Source: Utricularia gibba (taxonomy: Eukaryota; Streptophyta; Magnoliopsida; Lamiales; Lentibulariaceae). From it: 64,000 nt of DNA. Of this stretch, positions 1 through 12,378 are shown one piece after another. Location of the stretch: assembly GCA_002189035.1 (NCBI GenBank), contig NEEC01000014.1, positions 2,358,501 to 2,422,500 on the forward strand, written 5' to 3'. Each line of letters opens with the position of its first letter. Position 1 is the stretch's first letter. The position numbers and the translations under genes were made by a program. The notes under the pieces are model-generated. The model was given only the letters and a program-made list of their open reading frames with translations. It did not search any database and was not told the DNA's origin.

Positions 1-303
1 GGTCTATAATATTAGTGTTGTTCTTTGAATTCCATTGATGAAGCTGCTGGATGGTTTGCCTTTGTAGTTAGTGAATTTTGGTTGCCTAAGGTCAGGAAGT
101 AGTTAATTTCGTTGGCGTGGGGTATTTTTTGCAATCCCATTTGGCATTCGAGGCCTTGTCGCCCGTTGGTTGTATCAAAATCCTCACTTGCGATTTTTGC
201 ATATTCATTGCTATGGAAAGAAGGAATCTTGTTTTTATACATAATCAGAATTAAATTAAAACTTTGTTTGCAACGAGCTTACGAATTGCCCGATGGATTT
301 TAG
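1..303 (+). other. Intron of the NAD synthetase gene, no coding sequence
   Basis: No reading frame with family similarity lies here. The stretch ends in an acceptor AG at 302-303, just before the first recognisable NAD synthetase exon, so it is the tail of an intron. The first exon, coding about 56 N-terminal residues by comparison with Arabidopsis, lies left of the window. Confidence 0.7.
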
Positions 304-3300
304 GTGGGACTGCTTGAAGGACCTACTGCTTGGTGATTGGACAGATGGCATACTATGCAGTTTTGGAATGCCTGTGATCAAAGGCTCAGAGCGTTATAAT
401 TGTCAGGTGCTCTGCTTTAACAGGAAGATTGTGATGATACGCCCCAAGATGTGGCTTGCAAATGATGGAAATTATAGGGAGCTTAGATGGTTTACAGGAT
501 GGAAGCGAAAAGAGTATCTTGAAGACTTCTTGCTCCCAAGCGCTATATCTGAGGCCCTTGGACAAAAGACAGCCCCTTTTGGATATGGATATATTCAGTT
601 TCTGGACACGTAATTTCCCTGCAATATTTTTGTTTTCTTAAATTTGCTATCCTGCAAGAACTTATTCCCGTTGTTATTCAACCCATTGCCTCCTTGCGCA
701 TTCTGTCACAAGTCTTCTCTGGAGGAGTCAATATTTGTTTTTTATATGCAAAAAGACCGTGTCATGGGGACTTGTCGTGGGTTTTTTGTGCCATGTTACC
801 GTTTCTACAAATTGCATCATTGGGTATTTGTGAGACATTGGATCTCATCTTCTGAGATGGCATGCTACACATTTTTACGCAGAGGTGTTGCAGCTGAAGT
901 GTGTGAAGAACTCTTTTGCCCCATGCCACCTCATGCTGAGCTTTCCCTGAATGGTGTTGAGGTTTTTATGAATGCCAGTGGAAGCCATCATCAACTAAGA
1001 AAGCTTGATCTTCGCCTTCGTGCATTTATAGGTGCCACACATATGCGTGGTGGAGTTTATATGTATGCTAATCAGCAAGGATGCGATGGAGGGCGCCTTT
1101 ACTATGGTGGGTTGGATATTCAATTTAAATGGTCATGTTTATGTCAGTGAATGGCGATAATCTTTATTTTTTTGGATTCTCTTTAAGTGCCATTGTTTGG
1201 GCAGATGGATGTTCCTGTGTCGTTGTGAATGGAGATGTGGTTGGCCAAGGCTCACAGTTCTCCCTGAAGGATGTTGAGTTGGTTGTTGCGCAGATTGATC
1301 TCGATGCTGTATGTTACTTTCTAAATACCTTTGCTCACACGGGCAATTGGTTTTTTTTTTTTTTTCCTTTCACTCCTTTCAGTTATGAAAACTTGAGAAT
1401 GTTATCATATTTTCTGATTTTTTTATGGTTTTTTTGGAAGGCCATTGAAATTCTTTTTGTTGCACAGATTTTTCGTCAAACTAGCCGAATCTGCATGAAA
1501 TTCAAGAGAATATTGATCTTGAGAAATTGTCAACTTTAAATCTGCGGTGGCTGATGTCATTTGCTATTGTTATGATTTCAGGTTGCCAGTCTAAGAGGAT
1601 CTATTAGTAGCTTTCAGGAACAAGCTGGTCTCAAAGAAAAGGTTTCATCAGTTGAAGTACCTTACAAGCTTTGCCAGACTTTTAATATTCAGATGTCACT
1701 TTCAAGCCCACTCGAGGTCAAGATTCTTCCATTTTTATTTAATCTAACCAGAAATTCTTGAACCTTTCTGAGCATGAACCCGAGGCTTTTGAAATCTCCA
1801 AGCCAAGAGTCAGTGCATAATTATGAATAATACTTTGATTGCATTTTAAATGCTGTTTTTAACTATTTTCCTACCTGTATTCTTGAAATCTTTCAAGTTT
1901 CAGCTTCATACACGTTTTTTCCTAAATTAAAACCTTTATAGTTATTCAGATACGTTATCATTCTCCTGAAGAGGAAATAGCTTATGGGCCTAGCTGCTGG
2001 TTATGGGATTACTTGAGAAGATCTGGCGCTTCTGGGTTTCTACTTCCACTTTCAGGTGGAGCAGATAGCTCTTCTGTAGCTGCGATAGTTGGATGCATGT
2101 GCCAGCAAGTGGTAAAAGGTCAGTTTACTATTGAACTGTTGCTGATTTTGGGATTTTTTCCCCACAACTTAATGATTAACCGTTTCATCCAGTGAAATTA
2201 TAGTGGGTCATATCACTCATGGTCCGGTTGGATCATAAGTAGAAAAGTTCAGTTTCTTTCCGTTTTCTATTGCTTGTATTTACAAGTGCAGGAGAACAAT
2301 ACAATTTCCACATACATAAGATATTTCTCATACCAAATTTCAGATTTAGTACAATAGGCTGGGTGTTTACACATTGGTTTTTTCTTGACCAATGCTTCTT
2401 TATTGCTAATTTTCTCTTGGGTCCATTAAATTTAATCCCTCAACAATCTGCCACCAATTAGTAGGATCATTGAAACCTTGATGTGCCTTATATCACGCTT
2501 TGGATAGAAATGGTGGTTGTTTTAATGCATTAACTTGTGCAGATATCGCAAATGGTGATGAAAAAGTTAAAGCAGATGCTATAAGAATTGGTCTTTACTC
2601 TGATGGAAACTTCCCAGTGGACAGCAAGGAATTCGCTAGGCGTATATTCTATACAGTTTTTATGGGATCTGAAAATAGGCAAGTTTATATTGATCAGTGT
2701 CTTAGTAGGATGTTCTTTGTCATTGTAAGCTTCAAGTCATCTGTTTCCAGACATTACATGTTAGATTCCTGAGGATCAAGTCAATCTCACTGCCTTACTT
2801 TTTTTTTTTTTTTTGCAGTGGTTTATATAATTTTTTGTTTTCCAGTGAAATTTTGTATTAGTTGAGTAGCATCTATGGCACAATGTGTGCCGATGCTGAC
2901 AAAAAAGTTTTTTGGATAAACCAAGCTCCTGTGTTTTATAGTTCTACTGCGACAAGGACAAGGGCAAAGGTTCTTGCAGAAGAAATTGGATCATGGCACT
3001 TGTATCTTTCCATAGATGGAGTGGTTTCTTCTCTACTTTCCTTATTTCGGGCACTTACTGGAAAACAACCTCGTTACAAGGTGCGAATATAAGGTATATA
3101 TATTGGCATGCACCTCAAATGTATACGCTTGTGTCTTAGTTCTTTTTTTTTTTTCCGTTCTCAGGTTGATGGAGGGTCAAACATTGAAAATTTAGGATTG
3201 CAAAATATTCAAGCTCGCATCAGAATGGTTATAGCATTCATGCTGGCATCACTGTTACCGTGGGTTCATGGGAAGTCAGGGTTTTATCTAGTGTTGGGAA

Positions 3301-4655
3301 GCTCCAATGTAGATGAAGCATTACGTGGTTACCTTACTAAGGTATTACATTGTCAGTGTAACTAGAAAACTTTTCTGAACCTTATTATTCTAGAACTCAA
3401 GTTTCACTTCCAATTTGGGAGCTTGTAAAAAATTTGAGAGAATTGTGTAGGCTGTTGGATAGAACTCTTTTCAATGCTTTCAACTGGCTGACTGCAGTAT
3501 TCTGTGTATGTGATGGCTTTTAGACTCAGTCTCTTCATGGCTTGTGGTGTATGCAGTACGATTGCAGTGCTGCTGATATAAATCCAATTGGAAGTATTAG
3601 CAAGCAGGACCTTCGAAGTTTTCTAAGATGGGCTTCTGTTCATCTAGGTTACTCATCTTTGGCCGAGATCGAAGCTGCTCCACCCACTGCTGAGTTGGAG
3701 CCGATACGATCCAACTACAGCCAGGTATTTTCACCTGAAATACAGAACTTCTCCACATGTCTTGTTTTGATGAGTTTAACTGTTTTAAAAAAAATAAAAA
3801 CAACATGACTGGATACAAGAGGCAATAAGTTTTTTACATCATCAAGTGACTCCAAAAGCTTCTTTACATCATCAAGTGATTCCATAGATTCAGAAGCAAC
3901 TGCTTGTGTTTCTTTGAAGCTGGATGAGGTGGACATGGGAATGACATATGAAGAGCTCTCTGCTTATGGAAGACTGAGGAAGATTTTCCGGTGCGGACCC
4001 GTATCCATGTTCAAGGTTCGTTTCAAATCACAAGTCTTGATCCTTGTAACTTAGCCATTCTACTGCACCACATTTCCATGAATGCTGCACCTAGTGTTTG
4101 GACAGAAGATTGTACCTCTGTTTTCTTTCTTTAAAATAAGACTGAGCATTCTCATGCGATGGCTGTCTTGGTGCTCGTGCACTTCACACTCTTGACCTAC
4201 GTTTTGCTTCTTCGCGAAGAACCTGTGCTACAAATGGGGAAGCACCCTCAGCCCTACTGAAATAGCCGACAAGGTGAAGCATTTCTTCAAGTACTATTCA
4301 ATCAACAGGCACAAGATGACTGTTCTGACGCCTTCATACCATGCTGAGGTACTTTTTCAATCAATCAATTCCATGCATCCTCACGTGGGTATCATTTTTG
4401 AGGAGTTTGCATGAAACCTTTTGGCAGAGTTACTCACCCGAGGACAACAGGTTCGATCTCCGGCAGTTCCTCTACAACTCAAGATGGCCATTCCAGTTCA
4501 GAGAGATCGATGAACTCGTGCAGCAACTCGATGGGGACAGAGTAGCAGCTGCTCCCAAATCCGATGACCAGGAAGGCTCGGCGCTTGCCGCCGGCACTGG
4601 CACCGGAATAGGCATCGTGGCCGCCGGTTCCAGTAATCCAAGCGCTGGCTTCTAG
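304..4655 (+). CDS. NADS: Glutamine-dependent NAD(+) synthetase, 5' partial
   Basis: The enzyme makes NAD from nicotinic acid adenine dinucleotide, ATP and glutamine, the last step of NAD synthesis in the cytosol. Exons: 304-609, 883-1106, 1205-1308, 1582-1716, 1950-2118, 2543-2678, 2942-3080, 3165-3341, 3557-3724, 3920-4015, 4220-4348, 4428-4655. They give 669 residues, and adding about 56 missing ones matches the roughly 725 of the Arabidopsis protein. The N-terminal half is a nitrilase-type glutaminase: the lysine of [14 protein letters not shown] is codon 446-448 and the nucleophile of AAEVCEELF is codon 902-904. The C-terminal half is the synthetase, with the ATP PP-loop LSGGADSSS near 2049-2075 and [10 protein letters not shown] near 3290-3320. 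The intron after 2678 starts with GC instead of GT. Identification is very secure; exon ends are inferred from splice consensus. Confidence 0.95.
2679..2941 (+). other. GC-AG intron in the NAD synthetase gene
   Basis: The coding frame needs exon junction [15 protein letters not shown], which joins ...AATAG to TTCTACTGCG. The intron therefore starts GCAAGT at 2679 and ends TTTATAG at 2941. AG/GCAAGT is the standard context of the minor GC donor class. No GT nearby keeps the frame. Confidence 0.75.
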
Positions 4656-5060
4656 CCGGCTACAGGTCATCTGTTCACACCTTTTACCACACCGTTGCTG
4701 GTCTTGCAGCTAAGCTGGACCTAAATAAATTGTCATTGAAGGTATCTTCTCATCTCTAAACCATTACAAAATTATTACTGTTAAAAAATGCATTATTATT
4801 TTGATCCTTTCTTTTTTTTCTTTAAAAAAAATTCCATATCATAAAGTTTGAAATAGGCAGGGCTTGAAATGGTAAATGGTCCTGCTCCCAGAACTACTAA
4901 TGATCCCACATCGGAATTCAATTTCGTTTTTTATTTTTGTTGTGTTTGGGATATAGTTCCGTACACACAGAAGTATATATAACATGTACGTAGTGATTTA
5001 ATGAAGACATTGAATTAGATGCGAGGTTTTTAATGAAGGCCCTTCCCTTCTTCTTGTGGC

Positions 5061-5085
5061 GACAGGACAGGACAGGACAGGACAC
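5061..5085. repeat. Short tandem repeat, GACAG x5
   Basis: Five head-to-tail 5-base units, the last with one change (GACAC). It lies in intergenic DNA, is probably slippage-derived, and has no assigned function. Confidence 0.9.
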
Positions 5086-5561
5086 GACGCCACCACAATG
5101 CCGACTTCTCTTCCAGGGCTCGGCTCCGCCCGGCTCGGCGCATTAATGGCGCTTCTTCCCGAACAAAATTAAATACCCGGTCCAGAAAAACAGAAAGAAA
5201 CCTTCATCCAATGTATGGTCGATTTTATTTCCTAGTTTTCAAACATTTATAACTAAAATAGGGGACCTTATACGCATCTACCTTCTTCATCCAATTCTCA
5301 AGGTTATATGTTACTACAAGATCATGCATCCCTTAACTTTAGAATTCATATGAATTAAGTTTGTAGTATGTATGACTTATTTTATAATTTATGATTTAAA
5401 TTAAAAATAAAAATAAGTATTTTTTATATAATATTTCTATTTATTTTAAAATTTAACTTCTACTTCTATTTTTAATTATTCTTAATTTATTTCAATTTCA
5501 ACGATTTCAACTACTTATCACACAAGTTGAAAAAAATAAATTATACAATAACATTTACTTA

Positions 5562-5856
5562 TGAGTTAAATAGAAGTTATTGATTAAGTCAAACAGACTA
5601 CAACTTAAACTAAAAAATTTGTACAATATTTATATAATTATTCTTTATAAATAAAAGGTTGAGAGAGACTATGAGGTATTTCGTATTCTTAATTCGATTC
5701 TACTGAGTTAAATAGAAGTTATTGATTAAGTTAAACAGACTACATTTTAAATTACATCATGTTTAGAAAAAAAAATTTGTACAAGATTTGTTATTCTTTA
5801 TGAATAAAGGGTTGTTAGAGACTATGAGGTATTTCGTATTCTTAATTTGATTCTAC
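5562..5856. repeat. Tandem duplication, two copies of about 142-153 bp
   Basis: Copy 1 is 5562-5703 and copy 2 is 5704-5856. Both begin TGAGTTAAATAGAAGTTATT and both end with a shared block containing ACTATGAGGTATTTCGTATT. The middles differ by small insertions and substitutions, so the duplication is not brand new. It lies in AT-rich DNA upstream of the HD-Zip gene. Confidence 0.9.
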
Positions 5857-6073
5857 AGTGTGGATCACATCATCCAACTTATGTTTCGTTAACGAACGAG
5901 AACTCAACCTTGCTAAGTCAAGTAACTAGGTATCAAGTTTGAGATGGTGGCAAATCTTATGAGCATACCCAAAATCTTGATAGGGGAGGTAGAAGCGGAA
6001 GCTAAGAGGAGATTGGGGTTTGACTTTGACTTAACTGGGCTCAGTCCTACGAGAAAACGCGCTTTCAAGACGC

Positions 6074-6079
6074 CACGTG
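6074..6079. promoter_or_regulatory. G-box (CACGTG) upstream of HDG5
   Basis: The sequence reads GCCACGTGTCC, a G-box/ABRE-like core 405 bp before the HDG5 start codon. Binding by bZIP or bHLH factors is known for this core; use here is inferred from position only. Confidence 0.4.
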
Positions 6080-6300
6080 TCCGAGGTATCCCCACCGCTG
6101 CAAGCAAGCAGGCTCATCCCATCGGTGCTCCTCTCATCCGTCCGCAGTAAAAGCTCCACTGTAAGAAAAAAAATATTGTAATAAAAAAAGGGGTTCATAT
6201 TTACTGTTGCAATGTGGGGAGAGCATTAAACGCAGCCCCGATCCAGAGAAGCAGAAAGCGATCCAAAAAAGAGAATCAACAGCTCTGGAAGGGAAACCCA

Positions 6301-6321
6301 AAGAAGAAGAAGAAGAAGAAG
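6301..6321. repeat. (AAG)7 microsatellite
   Basis: Seven perfect AAG units in the likely 5' leader of the HD-Zip gene. Confidence 0.9.
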
Positions 6322-6483
6322 GTGGAGAAAAATTCATTCACCAGTTCTAGGGTTTCTTCAAATCTGGGTTTTCTTTCTTTCTCTCTGGGTTCTAGAGAAA
6401 GGCATTCACTCTTAGTTGATCTTGTTCATCACCCAACAAGCTTGCTGATATTTCTGGTGTTGCAGGTTGAAGCTGAAGAGAAA

Positions 6484-9400
6484 ATGTATGGAGATTGTCA
6501 AGTCCTGTCCACAATGGGAACAAACTCTATCCCCATTTCTTCAGACAGTCACCACCTCTACCCTTCTTCTCTCCAAAACACCAACTTCAGTTTCATGGCG
6601 AACATCAACCCGTTCAACATCTTTTCTCCCATCACCCCAGTGCGTCTTTGTATCTTTTTTGACACACAGTTACATCATCTCAGGTTTAGGGCGAGAAATT
6701 GTCGCCACACACGCATCTGCTTTTCGTTGACATTGCTTTTTGATTTTGTGTCAGAAAGAGGAGAAGGGGATCTCCAAGAGCAAAGAAGACATTTTGGAAA
6801 GTGCATCAGGAAGCGAACACCTTGAAGGGGCTTCTGCGAACGAGCAGGAGGCCGATGAACAGCAGCCTCCGGCGAAGAAGAAACGCTACCACCGCCACAC
6901 CGCACGCCAGATCCACGAAATGGAAGCGTAAGCTCAGATTACCAACCCCTTTCTTTTTACAGATAACGTACGTGAAAAGCACTACACTGCTGTTTCCCAT
7001 GGAGATCCACCGCTGCATTCCACTCCATTTCGGAACTAGAACCAAACGTTGTTTCAAATTTCCCTTCTTTCTTTTCTAGTAGAATTGTGTGCAATTTTCT
7101 TGTGTTACAGATTGTTCAAGGAATGCCCACATCCAGATGATAAACAGAGACTGAAACTCAGCCAAGATCTTGGGTTAAAACCGCGGCAAGTGAAGTTCTG
7201 GTTCCAGAATCGTCGAACCCAGATGAAGGTAAACCAAGTCACTCATCTAAGCTTCAATATTCTATAAAAAATAAAATAAAATACGAACCCTAAATTTCAT
7301 TTTTATAACTTTAAAACTTATTTTAGAAATTTTGTTTATTCTTGTCATACATAAGATAACAGAATTAAATAAGTAATAAATAACTGGAACAAGATAGATA
7401 TAGCGAGAGTTGAGGGAAAAAAATAGCTTTTTTTGTCATTAAAGTTCCAAAACCTTTTCATGGACAACTGGGGGGAATGTATCATCATGGAGGGAACCCT
7501 ACGGCGTAGTTTAAGGGGCGCACGTTAGCGACGAAGGGCATTAACTTGGGGTTGCTTTCAACTCCTGCGCCACCATTAAATGTGCATTGTTGGCGTTGTG
7601 CAGTCAACCCTACCTTCCACCCTGCTCCTGCAGCGCCATCCCTCTTCCGGGGAACACTTCTTTAATGCCTAGTTATTAGGGTTTGCCCCCCTCCTCCTAC
7701 CACCCACGTCGAGCAAAACAAAAAACCCGGTCCGGGCTGTCGTAGCTCGAGATGAGCTGCGACCCTACTGTTTGTATAGTAACATTTGAAACAAATGTAT
7801 GTTTCTTGATCATGTGATTTAGTTTTTTGTGTGTTTTGGTGATGGTGATTAGGCTCAACAAGACAGGCAAGACAATGTTGTACTAAGGGCTGAGAATGAG
7901 AGCTTGAAGAACGAGAACTATAGGCTCCAAGCAACGTTGAGAAATGTTGTTTGCCCTAACTGCGGTGGAGCAGCCATTCTTGGCGAAATGGGGTTCGATG
8001 AACAGCAGCTTCGCATCGAAAATGCCCGTCTCAAAGATGAGGTTAGAGCAGAAGTGTGTCAAAAAATACAGCGTTTATGACAGAATTACTGGACTGTACA
8101 TATTCATTCGTTGAAGATTCCTTGTCTACTTGAGTCCAAGTTTAGTATGCATGAGTGGGGGTGACATGGGTCTGTTCCCATGTATATGTCTTATCCGGGG
8201 AATATCTCTTGTTCACATGGTTGCATTTCCTGTGCAGTACGAGCGTATGTGCTGCCTGGTTTCGCAGTACACTGGTCGTTCGCTCCCGGCTCTCGGTCCG
8301 GGGCCTATCATGGCTCCTTCACTGGATCTAGATATGACTCCATTTTCAAGGAAGTTTGAGCAAGACAGTATCAGCAACTGCCCTTCTGATCATATGATGC
8401 CTCTTCCCTTCATGCCTGAGAATTCTCATTTTCCAACCAGTCCGTTGATTTTGGAGGAAGAGAAGTCATTGGCGTTGGAGCTCGCTGTGTCGTCCATGAA
8501 TGAATTAGTGAAGATGTGCACCACCGGGGAGCCACTTTGGGCCCGGTCTCCCGAGACCGGCAACCTTGTGCTCAATGTTGAAGAGTATAATAGGGTGTTT
8601 TCATGGAATGCCAAGCAGAATGCACCGGAATTCAGGATTGAGGCCACCAAGGAAACTGCTGTTGTTATAATGAATAGCATCACGCTTGTTGATGCGTTTC
8701 TTGATGCAGTAAGCTTTGAGTTAAATTCCTACATGCAGCATTACTTAATGATAATTCCTTTGAGTTGAATTGCTCTGATCATCTCAGAATAAATGGATGG
8801 AGCTCTTTCCTTCGATCATTTCACGGGCGAAAACCCTGCAAGTTGTGCACTCTGAGGTTTCTGAACATGCTAATGGCTCCCTTCATCTGGTACTGACTGA
8901 TCTTCTTCATTTTCCCGATTACAAAACTAGTCTTGTGCGCTCATCCTCGACAAACCTGCAGATGTACGCCGAACTGCAAGTGCTTTCTCCACTGGTGCCG
9001 ACCAGAGAGGCTCACTTCCTTCGTTACTGTCAACACAACGCAGAGGAGGGAACTTGGGCAATCGTTGATTTCCCCATTGACGGCTTCCAGAACATCTATC
9101 CACCTTCCTTTCCATACTACAGCCGGAGACCTTCTGGGTGTATCATTCAGGATATGCCGAATGGATACTCCAGGGTGATTAGATCAACCTCTCCATTTCT
9201 TCAAAATCAATAAAGAGTTGAGCCAAGCTTGGTGTAAAAGTCTGTTTCACTGATTTCAGGTGACTTGGATGGAGCATGTGGAAGTTGAGAATACTCCGAT
9301 TCATCATGTTTTGTCTAGTTTTGTGAGCAGTGGGACGGCATTCGGGGCTCGCCGTTGGTTGGTCGTTTTGCAGAGGCAATGTGAAAGGCTCGCTAGTCTC

Positions 9401-10501
9401 ATGGCTAGAAACCTCTCTGATCTTGGAGGTTGAGAATCTGAGCATTTAACTTGCGTTCTCCAGCTCTTGGTTTTCACTTACCTTTCCCCTGTTTTGCTTG
9501 CAGTGATCCCATCCCCAGAAGCACGAAAAAGTTTGATGAATCTTTCCAAGAGGATGATACGCACGTTCTGTCTCAACATGACTACAAGCCATGGGCAGTC
9601 GTGGACAGCCCTGTCTGATTCTGCTGATGATACTGTCCGGATCACGACTAGGAAAGTTACCGAGCCAGGGCAGCCAAATGGTCTGATTCTCAGTGCTGTC
9701 TCCTCCTCTTGGCTGCCATACCGGCACAACCAAGTCTTTGATTTCTTAAGAGATGAAAAGCGCAGAGCACAGGTAGAAATCTTGATCCTCCCCATGAATT
9801 CTTACCTCTTTCATTTGGTGTCTTACATGATGGTGTTGTACGCATCTCTAATTCACAGCTTGAAGTTCTCTCAAATGGAAATTCTCTGCACGAGGTGGCT
9901 CACATTGCGAATGGTTCCCACCCTGGAAACTGCATTTCTCTTCTTCGCATCAATGTAAGCCTCCTCTGGCATTAAAAGACTGCATCAAACACCTCATTCT
10001 GTATGAAGGCCGAAAATGGATGCAACTCCTCTGGTTTTTCAGGTTGCAAGCAATTCATCCCAAAGTGTGGAGCTTGTTTTACAAGAGAGCTGCTCTGATG
10101 AGTCAGGGAGCATGGTGGTCTATGCCACCATTGATGTTGAAGCGATTCAGATGGCAATGAATGGTGAGGACCCCTCCAACATTCCTCTCCTCCCATTAGG
10201 TTTCATCATCCACCCGATGAAGCAAACCTCTAAAGAAACCACCAAGGGAAGCAAGAGCCATTTGCCTGAGGAAGATGGTATGTCTGGCTGCCTACTGACA
10301 GCCGGACTTCAAGTCCTTGCCAGCACCATACCAACTGCAAAGCTTAACCTGTCCAGTGTCACTGCTGTTGATCACCATATATGCAACATTATTCAGCAAA
10401 TCAGTACGCTTCTAGGAAGCAACAATGGCAACATCTCTAGCCGAGTTCCGGAGATAGAGGCTCCAGAAACTGCAAACAACCCGAACTTGACAACTGAATA
10501 G
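6484..10501 (+). CDS. HDG5: HD-Zip class IV homeodomain-START transcription factor (HDG5/ROC3 type)
   Basis: A nuclear DNA-binding protein of the GLABRA2 class, which acts in epidermal (L1) cell identity. Exons: 6484-6639, 6755-6927, 7111-7228, 7853-8041, 8238-8708, 8788-9174, 9260-9428, 9504-9772, 9859-9954, 10043-10501, giving 828 residues, close to Arabidopsis HDG5. The N-terminus MYGDCQV is typical of the HDG5/ROC3 subgroup rather than ATML1/PDF2. The homeodomain spans about residues 93-150, ending [16 protein letters not shown] zipper-loop-zipper follows with loop VVCPNCGG (about 150-230). The START domain covers roughly 290-520, from [17 protein letters not shown] onward. The start codon was chosen because the family N-terminus begins there. 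The C-terminal part matches the family beyond START. Subgroup assignment is from memory of family N-termini. Confidence 0.93.
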
Positions 10502-10995
10502 GCTTTCACGGTGATAGGTTTTGGGGATGTAAAAGTCAAGAGCGCACCAGATGTGATCCTTGCTTGCTGTTAAGTCTGTGAAAATGCTTTCAGGCAAGGT
10601 CTCAACAGACAGCAAGGATGGTGGTTCGGGAATTGACTTTTGCTCATTGATTCTTCACGTTGGCAACTTGGTTGCACTCCCAGTAGTTCGTGTTGCGGTT
10701 CTGATTCCGTCAAGTTCACCTGTGTAACTCCTGGATGTTAAGGTCTTTTCTGTTTGTTTTTCTGTTCCCCTATTCACTGTGAACTGTGAAATCAAAATTG
10801 AGTCTTTTCATTGACAAACAAACGTTAACAGTATTATTGACATGGTAAAAGGACGTAAGTCATGGAGCTAACTCCATTATTCACTAAGTATAATGTCACT
10901 ACAGGGATTAGTTCAAAACACCGTGGTCATACGGGTCAAGTAAATGCATGAAAGTTAGATAAAGGAATGACAGGGTACTTTTCGGAAGTGGAAAA
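10502..10995. other. Convergent 3' intergenic region
   Basis: This lies between the tail of HDG5 (+) and the tail of the small gene on the minus strand. I see only 3' untranslated sequence of both genes and no further frame worth calling. Confidence 0.7.
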
Positions 10996-12001
10996 TCAGC
11001 ATTGCTGCAACCATAGCTTTATATCAGCCCTAGGAAAAAAAGCATATTGTCGGGACTGGATACCAGGTCCAGCTGGTCGAGTCCGCCTTGTGATCATGGC
11101 AATGGAAGGTAAAGGGTTACGCCATACTCTTCGATCAGAAGAGAACAGACGTCTATCTGACTCCATGTCAACCATTTTTGGATTGGATTTTGAGAAGCCC
11201 CCTTGATTATTTAGCTGTGATGAGTTGGTCAGCTGCTTCGTCTGTGAGACAGGTGGCCCTCGGATATGAGCTTCTGGTTTCATTCTGTCGAGCCACCGAA
11301 GAATCCAGTTGCCAAGGTTTTTACCAACTTCGATATCCCTCTCTTGGATCTTCAGATGGGTTCTAAGGGCAAAGTCAAATGCCGCTCGAGTTCGACTGAA
11401 AGGAGAGCCATTGTCAAAGGTTACTTAAGCAGAGACAACAAAAGGTGATGACAAGGTAATCTAATAACACAAAAAAATGTAATCACTTAGAAATCAACTG
11501 CCATCAACTTGCACATCACTAAAGAAAAACAAGATGAACTCCAGCACAACAGTGTAATTCTGATACACTGAAACTTTCTTTATTGAAGCCAAGACAGAAT
11601 TTTGTGCAGCAAGTCAGTATGCAATGGATTTGCGTAACAGAGGCAGTAAACACTTCAGTGGATATACACTAACAAATTACCAAACTACATCCAAGAAAAT
11701 TAAAACCAAGACACGGATTTCTCAAACCAGAACAATCAACTAAGAAACAGAAACGTAGCCACCCCACTATTTGCCGCACGAAACAACATGATCGTCACAA
11801 AAACCATCGGAGACACCCGCGGAATCCGGGAATCAAGACAAGAACAATGCCTAATTCAAAGAAAACATACCTCTGAAGAAATCCGCGAGCCTTTGGGTGT
11901 TTCGCACTTACGACCTTTCGTTGCATTCTGAGAGCAAGCCTGTAAGTTCTCTTGAGACCCAAGAAATACGCAGTTGCCAATGTGATCTCCAAAAGCACCA
12001 T
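10996..12001 (-). CDS. Small plant-specific protein of unknown function
   Basis: Two exons on the minus strand, 12001-11871 and 11395-10996, sum to 176 residues in frame. Exon 1 carries MVLLEITLATAYFLGLKR, then a basic segment; exon 2 carries RDIEVGKNLGNWILRWLDR. I recognise this as a conserved plant family of short proteins annotated only as putative transmembrane (my recollection is that Arabidopsis At1g27290 belongs to it; this should be checked). The N-terminal segment could be a membrane anchor or amphipathic helix. The C-terminal third is charged and low in conservation. The start is uncertain: a further ATG at about 12118-12120 could be joined through a 45-nt intron (12078-12034), but that is shorter than usual plant introns. 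It sits tail-to-tail with HDG5 and in tandem with PIGX. Confidence 0.75.
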
Positions 12002-12378
12002 CTCCAACCTCGCCGCGAAAATCGTTTCGCTGCCTGCACACAAACCTCACCAGGGGTTTTTCTTGATCGTCAAGAAACCTGAATATTCCCCAGAAGATTC
12101 CTCAATTCTAGACGGCATCAAACCGCCATGGGCGACGTTTTTCCGGAAAATTTGAGAACAGATCAAAATTTCGCATATTTATACATGAGATTAGAATGCC
12201 CTACTTGTTGGTTACGTCAGAATAATATTTTTTATTAAATAAAATAATTAGCAGATAATCCCATATATTAATAAACAAATAAATTCGATATTGAAAAGCA
12301 TCCTAGTTTCCTTATCAACTATGAGGGGGCATCTTCTTCCGCAGGGGAGGATTACGCTGTTCAGGCACTTTAAATTTC
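12002..12378. other. Short intergenic region, promoter of the small minus-strand gene
   Basis: This lies between the start of the small gene and the end of PIGX, both on the minus strand. It is AT-rich around 12220-12290. No gene is seen, apart from the possible alternative 5' exon of the small gene near 12079-12120. Confidence 0.6.

Larger units (their letters stand above)
4656..6483. other. Intergenic region and HDG5 promoter/leader
   Basis: No gene is visible. The stretch holds the NAD synthetase 3' end, a GACAG short repeat (5061-5085), an AT-rich block (5340-5860) with a 142-bp tandem duplication, a G-box (6074-6079) and an (AAG)7 run at 6301-6321 in the probable HDG5 leader. A good acceptor, TGTTGCAG, ends at 6466 just before the HDG5 start codon, so the leader may contain an intron. 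Confidence 0.7.
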
